Part shown: piece by piece, positions 1 through 10,325 of the stretch | Position numbering within the stretch: position 1 is the first letter of the stretch | Layout of the letters: every line of letters begins with the position of its first letter | Assembly: GCA_933228895.1 (NCBI GenBank) | Contig: OW121856.1 | Location: 22,585,805 to 22,649,804, forward strand | Length of the DNA stretch: 64,000 nucleotides | DNA from: Platycnemis pennipes | Taxonomy: Eukaryota; Arthropoda; Insecta; Odonata; Platycnemididae | Direction: 5' to 3' | Position numbers and translations under genes: made by a program | The notes under the pieces: generated by a model | Seen by the model: the letters and a program-made list of their open reading frames with translations, nothing else | The model's database searches: none | Told to the model about the DNA's origin: nothing

Positions 1-10
1 GAAAATATTT

Positions 11-538
11 GGCCCCTTAATGTCCGTTTACTTCCAGTACTGGCCGTCGAGCGCTAGTGGTACTCTCGTCCTACTCCTACAAGGGACCTTATGGGAAGGT
101 CTCCTATTTATGTGCCGAGAAACGTATTGAGTATGATTTATGTTTTAATTCCTGCTAGCATCGAAGGAAAACCATAATTGCTGAAACAAACACCTGAATA
201 TTTACCGAATTTAGGAATCTTTTTCCCTGTCAGTGCTACTTACCAACATAACTTTACATAAATCAAGTACAATTTCTTTCCATCAAACATGTTTAATACG
301 ACCTGGTTCTATTCCACAATTGTAAAAGTGTGGAATTTAGTAAAGTTCCTCATTAAAAATGCATAAAGCTATAGTATTCCATACCGTGCCGCAAGTGACA
401 TTCTCAATTATTTTTCCAATATGAGACCGAAAGGGAAATACCAACCTCATGATACATATAATCAACAACGTAACTTTGTGATGCACACTAATCGCGATGA
501 TAATATTTGCGTAGTAATTATCAACTTCTCTTCGATAT
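11..538 (+). repeat. Left arm of long inverted repeat
   Basis: Read against the reverse complement of 2488-3017, this arm is nearly identical over about 520 bp. By eye I count only a handful of substitutions and one short indel (near 465-475). Divergence concentrates at the inner edge. No coding frame is apparent. The arm contains TTAA at 17-20, the mirror image of the site hit by the piggyBac-like element in the other arm. Confidence 0.9.
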
Positions 539-771
539 TATAGTAATATAGGGCCTATCCTGAAGTATATATATATACTTCAGGATAAGCTTTTGGATCT
601 CTTGATTACACTGCATGAAATCAAAGAAATATATAAAAACAAAGAAGACTTGAGGAAATCTATCAAGGAAAAACTGAGGGCTGTGGCTGGAAACGGGTTA
701 AGAGATGTGGAAGAAGTCATCATTGATCATGACTACATCTACATCTACATAATACCCTGCAAGCCAACATA
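518..771 (+). other. Unbroken 84-codon frame without start codon, unrecognised
   Basis: A frame open from just after the TAA at 515-517 to a TAA at 769-771 passes through the 32-bp palindrome. It then reads a lysine- and leucine-rich, helix-like stretch (KLLDLLITLHEIKEIYKNKE and onward) before entering the 3' end of the CR1-like copy at about 733. There is no ATG. The composition resembles a coiled coil or helical region of a real protein and could be the last trace of the outer element's own gene or a captured exon. I do not recognise the family, and chance openness is possible. Confidence 0.25.
556..587. repeat. 32-bp perfect palindrome
   Basis: All 16 base pairs match, from TATCCTGAAG at the left to CTTCAGGATA at the right, with an alternating TA centre. 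It lies 18 bp inside the left arm. It could extrude as a cruciform. Its function is unknown. Confidence 0.9.
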
Positions 772-1800
772 AAGGTGTATGGCAGGGGGTGAATTCTCAC
801 CAAACATGCACTACATATCACGCATAAAAAAAGGATTAGTATTTATATACTGTTCTAAACTACACTATTTAAAAAAAGATAATAATAGGTAAGCTAACAT
901 GCAAAAACATGCTGTTAGTTGCGTAAGCTTCAAGTCCTTATACCAACATGCAGCTACCAATGTTATCCATTGCTACACTCGTACTGGATATATTTTCCGT
1001 TATTCATATCCCTAATTGTACGAGGAAAAAAGGACATTTTTAATCCGTCAGTTCGGCTATCAATGTCACTAATTTTGTGATTATGGTCCAGTCTACCATA
1101 GTAAGTTGGGGTTCGAAAAATATTTTTAACATCATCACTGAAAATATAGCCTTGGAATTTGTTTAAGAGATTATGTCTAAATTTCAACCTGCGATCTGAC
1201 AATGATTCCAAATTTAATTCATTTAATAGACTGGTTACGCTAGTAAGGTTATCGTACCCTCCCTTTACAATCTTGCCGATCTTCGCTGCACACGTTCAAG
1301 TTCGTTATTTAGACCGATTTCGTAGAAATCCATACATTGGCAGCATATTCTAAATGATGGTTAACAAGAGAAATGTAGCTGATTTCTCGTACATGATCGT
1401 CACATTTACCCAGTACTCTTTTGACGAATCCTAGTTTACGATTCGCTTGACCCATTAAATCATGTATGTGTTTAGCCCAGGAAAGATCATGTTTTAGTTT
1501 TATTCCAAGATATTTAATGGATTCCTCGTTTGTTAATTCATTAATACTTATTTTGTATATGCTAGGAGGAGAAAAATTCTTTATTCAAAAATTCATTACT
1601 ACACATTTAAAAAAAATTAATTCTAACTTATATATCACACCATTTTTCTATTGCTTGTAGGTCATCATTTAAATATTCTTTATCGTTTGAGCATAGAATT
1701 TCCCTGTACACTACTGCGTCATCGGAAAAGAGACGAACTTACTTTTTACCACCTTATTGATATCATTAACCAAGCGCTCCCTGAAGTCGTTCAATGTATA
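733..1800 (-). mobile_element. 5'-truncated CR1/L2-Jockey-like non-LTR retrotransposon, copy A
   Basis: On the minus strand this copy runs from a reverse transcriptase fragment to a 3' end of repeated ATGTAG units (733-750), the usual tail form of CR1/L2-like elements. The 3' UTR near 751-800 is shared with the copies at 38857 and 43312. The RT part shows the catalytic box as FSDD (usual FADD) at 1718-1729, then DDAVVY-like residues, a KYLGI-type motif and a LEYAANVW-type motif. Frames are broken by shifts at about 1735 and about 1330, so it is dead. It lies between the arms of the foldback element. The clade assignment is from remembered motif patterns and is moderate. Confidence 0.8.
960..1740 (-). 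pseudogene. RT pseudogene (C-terminal part) of copy A
   Basis: Reading leftward on the minus strand one can follow an RT from the active-site box at 1718-1729 through KYLGIKLKHDLSWAKH to the C-terminal region at 963-1211, which contains LSDRRLKFRHNLLNKFQ and YYGRLDHNHK. The last segment aligns residue by residue with the better preserved frame at 39076-39510. The pieces lie in different frames and the upstream finger and palm motifs are missing or shifted, so no active enzyme can be made. The first Asp pair of the active site survives, but the Ala before it is Ser. Confidence 0.75.
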
Positions 1801-2487
1801 ATTTATCACGCAAATTATGTTTCAAAGTAATTGTTTAAGTATTCACGTTGTGCAGTTTTCCGCTCAGAATTTCTAAAGCCACTGGCAAATTCGGTGCACC
1901 AGTGGGTAAATTAGTTGAGCTAAAAACTAAATGCGCTCTTTTGCACCAACATTTAAATTTATTTCGTTTCATACGTTCTGCGGAACACGTTTTAATTTTA
2001 CATTATATGAAAGCAAATGTTTTTGAACTTGCTATAAGTGATAGCCTCCAAAAAAATCTTGTTTTTTTCTGGATCAAAACATTGTTAAGATTTTATGGCC
2101 TTCATAATCCATTATTATGTTAGCATGCGAATGAGGAAATTTGCAAACACGTAATTCTGAGGCTTACATAGAATATTCAATGAAGAAGAAACACTCCAAA
2201 TTTTCTATGACGTAAATTTTTGTGAGAAACAATTCACAAACTGCTTGATTTACTAATATTTATTTATTCAATTCTGCTACCCAATATTCAGCCCTCAAGA
2301 GAAAATCCATAAAGAAACTTTAAGGTGTTCTCTGAATGTGGTTTTTCTGAGCCAAAATCGTAATAAAGAGGTTACGAGGGGAAAAACACTTTGTTATTTA
2401 ATTATTTTATTCATGTTGCTGGCCTGGCGGGTTACAATATCATTGTAAGAGGTAGTCAAGATTCCAAAACATTAGACTTAAGAAAGC
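1801..2487. other. Foldback interior, no gene recognised
   Basis: This AT-rich interior sits between the CR1-like copy and the right arm. Frames of up to 91 codons exist (1848-2123) but have low-complexity, unconvincing composition. Part of it may be the original internal sequence of the outer element. Confidence 0.5.
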
Positions 2488-3017
2488 GATATCGAAGAGA
2501 AGTAGAAAATTACTACGCAAATTTTATCATCGCAATTAGTGTGCATCACAAAGTAACGTTGCCGATAGTTGATTATGCGTATCATGAGGTTGGTATTTCC
2601 CTTTCGGTCTCATATTGGAAAAATAATTGAGAATGTCACTTGCGGCACGGTGTGGAATACTATAGCTTTATGCATTTTGAATGAGGAACTTTACTAAATT
2701 CCACACTTTTACAATTGTGGAATAGAACCAGGTCGTATTAAACATGTTTGATGGAAAGAAATTGTACTTGATTTATGTAAAGTTATGTTGGTAAGTAGCA
2801 CTGACAGGGAAAAAGATTCCTAAATTCGGTAAATATTCAGGTGTTTGTTTCAGCAATTATGGTTTTCCTTCGATGCTAGCAGGAATTAAAACATAAATCA
2901 TACTCAATACGTTTCTCGGCACATAAATAGGAGACCTTCCCATAAGGTCCCTTGTAGGAGTAGGTCAAGAGTACCACTAGCGCTCGACGGCCAGTACTGG
3001 AAGTAAACGGACATTAA
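2488..3017 (-). repeat. Right arm of long inverted repeat, interrupted at its outer end
   Basis: This is the reverse complement of 11-538 with very few differences. The arm stops at TTAA (3014-3017), where the piggyBac-like element is inserted, and continues for at least GGGGCC after the second TTAA at 5739-5742. Confidence 0.9.
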
Positions 3018-3033
3018 CACTAGAACGCCCAGA

Positions 3034-3050
3034 GGGGTCATTTTGACCCC
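3034..3050 (+). promoter_or_regulatory. Subterminal motif, site 1
   Basis: GGGGTCATTTTGACCCC, a 6-bp inverted repeat around TTTT, directly follows the terminal ACGCCC. It may be a transposase-binding site; that role is inferred from position only. Confidence 0.45.
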
Positions 3051-3211
3051 ATCGTGTTTTTAAATTTATTTTTTGATCTCATTTTTTAAGAAAACAGAAT
3101 TTATTCTCGTGACTTTTAATATTTTTATAAGATGTTCACTTGCATAAATTTTTACCTTCCTAAAATAATCCATTGAGGAGATAAATTATATTTTACCTTG
3201 AACGCCCAAGT

Positions 3212-3227
3212 GGGGTCATTTTGACCC
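3212..3227 (+). promoter_or_regulatory. Subterminal motif, site 2
   Basis: A second copy of GAACGCCCA followed within a few bases by GGGGTCATTTTGACCC (motif from 3200), about 180 bp inside the left end. The terminal unit thus occurs twice on this side. Confidence 0.45.
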
Positions 3228-3596
3228 ACGGGTTCATTTGCGCGCTTTATCCCTGCTAAAGGTCCTTTTTTATATGCATTTTTGTATCATTCTGCTGCAT
3301 ATGTGTTCACTGCTCTCTCGTCGTATCTTTTTCATTCGGTTACTTATTTTCCAAGTTTGTATCAGTTTCCAAAAAAGTTTTGTTTCCTTTCCCCATCACG
3401 TCCTCACTTATCGTTTTGCTTACATGTGGAATATTTAGTAATTACTTTATTGATATCATCATACATCGTCAATCTCTGTGGTGTGAGGAGAATGCAATTT
3501 TTTTTGCCCGTTCAGCACGAATTTATCAACTTAGTTGACTCCAAATCTAATTATTTCTCTTTGGATGACGAGTGGAGAATAAAACTCGCTCTTACA

Positions 3597-3756
3597 TTGG
3601 AAAAGAGAAACCACTTTGCACATTCCACACAAAGGTTTTATTGATTTCTACCATAGTTTAGACAATATTTGTCATTATCAAAATCGATAATGACATATAT
3701 TGTAGAAACCAATACAACATTTGTTTGGAATGTAAAAAGTGATTTTTCTTTTCCAA
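3597..3756. repeat. 160-bp imperfect palindrome inside the piggyBac-like element
   Basis: TTGGAAAAG at 3597-3605 pairs with CTTTTCCAA at 3748-3756. Pairing continues inward through ACATTCCA / TGGAATGT and TTTCTAC / GTAGAAA to an apical stem GTCATTATC (3671-3679) / GATAATGAC (3686-3694) around a 6-base loop. One 12-base insertion lies in the left arm. It resembles a foldback MITE or the remnant of one. No gene is present. Confidence 0.75.
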
Positions 3757-4165
3757 TCGAGTGATTCCACAAAGTAAAGCCTCAAACTTTGAACTTGTTC
3801 TCACAGTGACAGCAAGTGAAGTTTGTGTATTTTTTGTCCATTGTTCGTGGCTTCGCGGGACGAATTTGCGGCGTGATCGGTATCTTGAAGATAGCTGTGA
3901 TCAAAAATTTCTCAAAGACCAGCATAATGTTCTGCAGACATTATTGATGAGCTGCATAAGATTCAATAAAATGAGTCAATGGTGGAGAGTGTTCATTTGA
4001 CAAATCCGACGGCAAGCTGACATTTGAAACTTGTGAAGAATAAACAGAATCCTGAGAATGTGACGATAAGTGCCCATTTGATGAACTCAGTAGAGACACT
4101 AGGAAGGGTGGATCTAAAGGTAAGCTCACTATTTGATATAATATTCATTCACTATTTTCAAGGCA

Positions 4166-5223
4166 CTCAGGGTCAAAGCAAAAGATACCCTCCTTGGAAT
4201 AATCAGAGATAACTATGACAGTGGAAGGCCACCAGAGAATTTCCAGAAGAGTGAAATTAGCAGGAAATGCGAAGAACACAGAACCTTTAGCCTGGTGTTA
4301 CACACGTCGAAAATACTTACTAAGATTATTAGCAGAAGAATGGAAGGGAATATCGAAGGGAATCTTTCGGAAAATCAATTCGAATTCAGGAAAAACCAAG
4401 GAGCTAGGAAGGCAATACTCAGCTGAAGGATACTGGCTGAGAAAATGATACACGTAAACAAGCTGTTGTATGTGGCATTCGTGGACTTGGAATAGGCCTT
4501 TGAACCGTGGAATAGAACAAGATGTTCAAGATACTGGAAGCCATTGGAATGGATGAAGAAATAAGCATGCTCTGGTTTGCTGATGACATCGCAGTTGTAG
4601 CAGAAAGTAGAGGGAACTTGCAAGTATCCCTGACGACTGTGGACTAAGTACATACTTCAATAATATATTAAGAGCAATACTAAGAGGAAACTAAAATCCT
4701 AGTGAGCGGAAGAGAGAATCAAGGGCAAATACCACAATTGGAGGAGTGACTTTGGAACAAGTGGAGTACTTCACGTACCTCGGTAGCACTATCTCTTGGG
4801 ATGGAAGAAGCTCAACGGAGATCAAGCGCATAATATCACAAGATAAGGAGGCGTTTATGAAGAAGAGACAGCTACTGTGCTCAAAGAACCTACGGCTGCA
4901 AACAAGGAAGCACTTTATCGTATGGAGCGTGGTAATCGATGGATCAGTGACATGGAAAATCGGGAAAGCAGGCCAGCGAAGAATTGAAGCCTTCGAATCA
5001 TGGTGCTCGAGGAGAATGTTGAAGATTTAATTGACTGATATAGTGAGGAATGAAGAGGTGTGCAGAAGAGCAGATGAAGATGGACATACCTTGAGGCTCA
5101 ATGAATTAGTTAGAAATATAATAGAGGGGAAGATCGAAGGGAAGGTCCCACAAGGGAGACCAAGGGGCAAGTATCTAGAGAAAAATAAAGCAGGAGGTGA
5201 AAGAGAGAACATACGAGGGCGTT
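4166..5223 (+). pseudogene. RTE reverse transcriptase pseudogene, copy 1
   Basis: The frame is interrupted by TGA and TAG codons (within the ILS-RILAEK region and after VAFVDLE). A deletion of roughly 90 residues lies between the WNRT segment and the FADD box, and several frameshifts follow 4640. A shorter deletion also removes residues between KSEIS and RKCEEHR. The catalytic Asp pair remains, but palm motifs between are missing. The longest surviving stretches are 4215-4448 in a shifted frame and 4746-5030. No functional protein is possible. Confidence 0.8.
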
Positions 5224-5300
5224 AGGCAATTAACACTAAATAGGGCGTGATGGAGGGCTGCAGTAAACCAATCATAGGATTGAAATACTGACGATGATGA
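4166..5300 (+). mobile_element. RTE-type non-LTR retrotransposon, 5'-truncated, copy 1
   Basis: Reading begins in the RT N-terminal region (KDTLLGIIRDNYDSGRPPEN) and passes HRTFSLVLHTSKILTKIISR, the SENQFEFRKNQGARKA box and VAFVDLE. It then jumps, through an internal deletion, to the active site FADD at 4576-4587. After that come EYFTYLGSTISWDG, KKRQLLCSKNLRLQTRKHF and GKIEGKVPQGRPRGKYL. The 3' end is a short GAYGATGA repeat at 5288-5297, as in RTE elements. The copy at 27123-28015 is the same family. It is inserted within the piggyBac-like element. Confidence 0.85.
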
Positions 5301-5748
5301 AAACTCTTTTCATTAGGCTACTCAATTTTTTTTACATTTTTTCAGATGGTTTTTTTAATTTTGGCAGAACAAACCATTCATCATAAAACAGTGCGCATTG
5401 CAAAAACAACAAATAAATACGTTTAAATAAAGTAGGTGACATTTGTTGTTTACTGAGTGTCAACATTTTAGGAAGAAAAAATGAAATAGAAGAAAAACGA
5501 GAAAATGATTCCAACTCTCAAAGTTGATATTTCAATGAATAGTTATATTGAGAAAAACATTGCTGTAATGAACTGATAAAATCAATAAATGTGAAGAACT
5601 AGAGCATTATTTAATGAAAAAACACTAAAAATGTACACATATAAATGCCTTGTGAAAAATTAACTTATTAATTACCAATGGGTCAAAATGACCCCATTTG
5701 GGCGTTGAATGATGTCGAGAAGTCCGGGCGTCCTAGTGTTAAGGGGCC

Positions 5749-7540
5749 CAGTTTTTTTTGGGAAGTTGCAGGGGGCTGCATACATCAGTAATTTTTCACT
5801 CTCATATGGCCATAATAACATATGAGTGAGAAGTTACATTCTTTTGGTATAGATTGTTACCACATTCCACTCCGTTATCGCTTTTTACAAGGTCGTGACT
5901 CTAGTAAACAACTGAATTATAATAATTAGCATCAATATATCTCAATCAAAAGCTCGCCATGTAGCCCCAACTCAGTTTGTATCGGTACGGAGTTTTCTTG
6001 CTTAATGTTATATATTTCTTTTGGGAAGACAAATAAAAGGATTCGTGCATTTCTTCTTGCCAATCAATTGGTCACCAGACGCTTCCCTTGGCAAGAGCCC
6101 TCTCAGCGGGGGTGCTGCCTGGGTTAGAGGAAAGTTTGAGGCGGCATTCATCAGCCTCTCTTTGTCGGCCCTGGCCCCATTCCATCGCCAAGCTCCAGTT
6201 TGTGGTCTCGATGCTTCACTCCGACATCCTATTTAAATGTCAAATCTCCCATGAGTATTCCTCCGCTTTTCAATTTCCAGTGAGCGCAAAGTTCCTTGTT
6301 TCGTCTAGACAACCGATTCCTCTACGGATAGTTACGGAGGCCAAGGAGAGCATCAGATAGTATACTAAGTGGCTTCTGCAAGCGACTCTCACCCTTGATT
6401 CCGAAGCATGACCACATCTTGTGCATGCTAGACGCCAGTTAGCTTTCAGCCTTGCTTACCCCAATCGTGTTTGCCTCAGTGTTTCCCTCTCGAGAGACCC
6501 TTCTATTTGAGCTTTTAGCTTTGTATATTATTACAAGTTAAACTCATTTCATACCTCTGACTCATTTGGGCTTGTGCATTTCTTGTATCAACGACGTTAG
6601 TCATCGATGGTAATACGAACAGTGTGATTGTTTTATTTGCATATTTTCTTTACATTTAGGGAGAAATTAAAATATTTCTTCAGTGGTTTTCAGATCAATT
6701 GGAGCAAGTCAATTGGAAATATTTTGGATTTCCCCTAATAAAAATGTTCACATTAAATTTCTGCATCATATTTGATATTTGAGTCATTAATGCATTCATA
6801 GGTAGTTTCCTTATTAACTAACTACTATTTTACCTTTCGTAAATAAGGGACATTTTTATTTGAAAGGTCCTTGTTTTGGCATGAAAACTAAAAAGTTTTA
6901 ACTGATTTTCTTAGGTTTTAACGCACCATCCAACCTACAATCCATATCACAGCATACCATGACGAATGCGATCTCAGTCTGTTGGATTCACAAGTTGGTG
7001 CGATAACGACTAATTTTGATTTGCCATTTCACTAAGGTAATGCCACGAGCCACAATGTGTGGTCTGAATTCGGAGACTGACCCTCGCTCCGTTATCGCCT
7101 GTGCGCCTTCATAACATGCCTTTTAGCATAGCAGTCACTTGACGAGGACGAGAATTTGTGAGTCAGTGGTTTTCTCTCCTGCAGAGTTTTTGCTTAGCCT
7201 CTCAGTTTGAAGCCAGGCGCGGCCTGCGAAACTCTACATGCCTGATTCCGTAGTTTAATTTACGCCGTGATCACCAATAGAATAAAAATACGTCAGCCCC
7301 TTATCTTTCCTAGACTAATGGTTTATATTTCAACAGGTTCATGATCCACACCACTAAGCTCTATAAGGAGAGGCCTTCTTTTGGGGTCATACTTCAGAAG
7401 AATCTTATCATGAATAGTCCAATGCCCGCTCTCTCTATAGCGTACATAACTTTATGTTAGAGCTTTATTCCCATTGTGATAAAGCTTACATTCACGTTAT
7501 TTTTCATTTTATTAAAAACTATTGCACCAGGAGTTGTAAA
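5749..7540. other. No gene recognised
   Basis: Unique AT-rich DNA. An imperfect small hairpin around CATATGGCC / CATATGAG lies at about 5798-5832. A GC-richer patch at 6060-6360 has open frames on two phases, but neither shows a recognisable domain. Confidence 0.5.
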
Positions 7541-7589
7541 TTATGATCCTAGGTTATTCTGAAACGTTTTTAATTTCTGTCCCATGGCC

Positions 7590-8300
7590 TGTCTTCCGCT
7601 CATTCAGTCGTCCTTGGAATGCACTCTGCCTATTTCGGCGACAGACCGTGGGGATCAGGATCAAGGCCGATCCATTGCCTTTCACTCCTTTGCTTCTTCA
7701 AACCCCCGCCACCACACCCATTCCACCCCATCCTCAAATAACCCTTCCGCAGCCCCTTGTTCTGCTCTTCCATCCTCCCCTCTCCTTTGCTTCAAATTCC
7801 CCTACCATCTTTCCCACTCCGACTCCTTGAAAGTCGATTCTCTCTTAGCAGCCGCCCACAGCCAAACCCTCTTTCCCGACTACTCTCTTCTTCACCCCTC
7901 TCCCGTAGCCTTTTTCTTTGAGCCCCAAGGCGCTCTTCTCCCCTACCTCTCCCCACCCGTCCTGCCCTTCGGGCTCTTTCATCAGATTCTCATCTGGAAT
8001 GTTTTCCTTTCCGAATACCTCCCCCACTATCCCACCCTTCTTCACCACTCCCTCTTCCAAATCCTCCTCCTGCCTTACTCTTCCTTTAACTTGTTCTTCC
8101 AATCCTCCACTTCTATTTCCTTCTCTGCTCCGACCGCCTCCTCTACTTATCCTCCCCCCAGCAGGTCTTCACCAGGAAGAGGGGATGTTGGAGAGGAGAT
8201 ACCGAACCCACCGCCTTCCTATTAAACGCCCCTCTCACAATTCCCTTCTCCCCAAACAGTCCCGGGTTCCCCTCTAGCACGATCAAGGGGGCAATCTATA
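7590..8300 (+). other. Long pyrimidine-rich tract
   Basis: The plus strand is strongly C/T rich for about 700 bp (for example 7680-7830 and 8030-8160). Overlapping frames of 213 and 119 codons result from the lack of purines, hence of stop codons, and read as Ser/Pro/Leu/Phe low complexity. I treat this as noncoding. Confidence 0.6.
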
Positions 8301-10325
8301 CAATTCGTTCCTCTCGCCAAGTAACCTCCCTCGTTTTCTCTTCACCGTCAGTTTCTCCAGTCCACCTCGCTTCCCCGCACCGCCAACGGGCCTTGCTGTG
8401 TGGAGGTGGGCCTCTCAGAGGGGCCGAGGCCCACGTCCAACCGAGCAATCCACTTGATATCGGACGAGATACGTTCCTTCGTCAAGCAGGCACCCTCTTC
8501 AGGTGGTAGTCGGGCGTAGATGATTTATTGCCGTGGCGTGAAAACAACTCGTCCAGCGCCAACAAACGCGTGACCTATCATGGACGTTCTCACGAGAGAA
8601 ACAGCTCTGTTAGCATTGCGCCCGGATGTTAATGCCAGCCTCACCTCCAAGGTCACCTTATACGCTCTTTTTGCATACGTTAGAGCAGTAAAATGGATGA
8701 AAACATCACTTTCTGCTCCCTACGGTCCATTTTTTGTAATAACATTAATTTCACCTGGAAAATACGGCGTATGCCTTAACTGAAATTGTGCTACACTCCA
8801 TCTTACTGCATTTTGCCCTTTTATTATAGCTACTAGTTTTTAAGAGCTCTGAAAAGAATTTCATGGGTATAGATTTTTTTAAATGCATATATGTGATTTT
8901 GACGATTTGCAGATTTTTGGCCATTAGCGATATTTAGTACTAATATTTTCGAAGACTGGGCTCTTAAACTATGTGATTATTATGTAAGATTTTTATTTAA
9001 TCATGCAAATGTGAACCAGCACTTTCCAAATAATGTTTTTTCTTTTCTTCATCATACTTCCTACTCCTTTAAATGCGTCTAAACAGCCTGTGGTCCTGCA
9101 CTTTGTTTTCCAACTCCATTCTTCCCACGCTCCTGTTCTTCAATACACTGGCGCTCCTTATTACCTACTCAATTCGATAATTCTCTTTTTCTAATTTCCT
9201 CAATCAACTCCCTATCCTCCCCTTTCGTCAGTACGTCTTATTACTATCTTCCTTACCACTTAACTCTCACCATCTTTATCAAGTCTCACATCTCAGAAGC
9301 CATAAGCCTTTATTTATCCTCATCATGAAATACCACTCATATTTACCATTCAATGCCACGCTCTATTATAGACTCAGTCTATGGGTTTCCTGAATGTCCC
9401 TAAGACTGAAGGCCCTAATCAGTACATCCCTTGTTCATAATACTTTCACCAACACAAATTGCGCAACTTGTAAATGTTTTCATGTTATAAAATATATTTA
9501 CATTAAGTTGTAGTAGAATATAAACGGGATAGATTTGATCGTTTTCTGAGTATAGAACAAATATTCATTCGTCACTTGTCTGCAAGAGCTTAAGTACCTA
9601 ATATCACTCTTCTAGCTCTAACGCTAACGCTATTTCTGAAGGGTTTAAAACACCTTCTTTCATGCACATAAGCTAATATGGATTGAATTTTCTATTTGAG
9701 TTTATGGCTTTTAAGGAGTATAGGGAGAAATGGAGTTAAGTGGGTAAGTATTTAAGGAGGTGACAAAATATTCTCTTCCTTTCTTGACTCACATTGCTAG
9801 AAGAAATAGGAAAAATTGTAGGATTTCTATTCGTTTGGTGTATATTCTCTTGTAATTTAAACCATAATGTTTCTTTCATTAACTTATATAATCTTCAAAC
9901 TGTTATATACTTGGAATTAAAAAGATTCAATTGCTGTATTTTAACTTTGTTTAGGACATCACGATTTGTGAAATTCTCACAGAGCACGTAAGAAATAGTG
10001 GCAACAAATGGCAATCCCAATAAAAATTAACTTTTTCCCAAGAGATATTTAGTACATTGGTTTACCGTTTCCCTTTAACGGTGGTCACAAAATAATAATG
10101 TTTGATGAGTAAGATAATATGCTTCAGGTAGCTACTACATCCCAGGTTTTGAGTATTTATTTATGTATATCTTTCCTTTAATCCCGTGAAATTATTAGCC
10201 GTGATGTGTCAAATATCCTCCTTCTATCCAGATTTCAGCCACCAATTTTATTTTACAGATTTGTACAGTTATTAACAAAAACATATGAACAATTTATTTG
10301 CATATTCTAAGGTTTCTAAATGAAT
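8301..10325. other. No gene recognised
   Basis: A moderately GC-rich patch at 8330-8640, then AT-rich DNA with a C/T-rich stretch at 9050-9420. No domain, repeat family or RNA gene was recognised. Confidence 0.5.

Larger units (their letters stand above)
3018..5738. mobile_element. piggyBac-like DNA transposon, non-autonomous
   Basis: The termini are CACTAGAACGCCC (3018-3030) and the inverted CACTAGGACGCCC (5726-5738), matching at 12 of 13 positions, flanked on both sides by TTAA (3014-3017 and 5739-5742). TTAA duplication with short terminal repeats is the hallmark of the piggyBac superfamily. A subterminal motif with GGGGTCATTTTGACCC occurs at 3034-3050, 3212-3227 and, inverted, 5680-5695. 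I find no piggyBac transposase; the interior holds a 160-bp palindrome and an RTE retrotransposon fragment, so the copy depends on a transposase made elsewhere. It interrupts the right arm of the foldback element, so it is the younger insertion there. Confidence 0.85.
11..5748. mobile_element. Composite foldback element with nested insertions
   Basis: The first 5.7 kb is one nested structure. Two long inverted arms (11-538 and 2488-3017) flank about 1.9 kb of interior. The arm symmetry resumes after a TTAA-flanked insertion: GGCCCCTTAA at 11-20 is mirrored by TTAA at 3014-3017 or 5739-5742 followed by GGGGCC at 5743-5748. Inside the arms is a decayed CR1-like fragment; inside the right arm is a piggyBac-like element; inside that is a dead RTE copy. 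I see no transposase for the outer element, so its superfamily is unknown. Its exact termini are uncertain because beyond GGCCCC the two flanks diverge. An alternative is that TTAA itself was its target duplication, which would need a palindromic target. The nesting is seen directly; calling the outer unit a DNA transposon is inference. Confidence 0.75.

Noticed and set aside
3282..3644. 120-codon frame considered as a piggyBac transposase piece
   Set aside because: No DDD-type motifs or conserved piggyBac blocks, and half of it is low-complexity Phe/Ser/Leu.
3761..4129. Frames with SQWWRVF considered as a transposase trace
   Set aside because: Only a few residues resemble the family and stops surround them.
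7584..8225. 213-codon plus frame
   Set aside because: It lies in a C/T-rich tract. Several frames are open at once and the residues are Ser/Pro/Leu/Phe low complexity.
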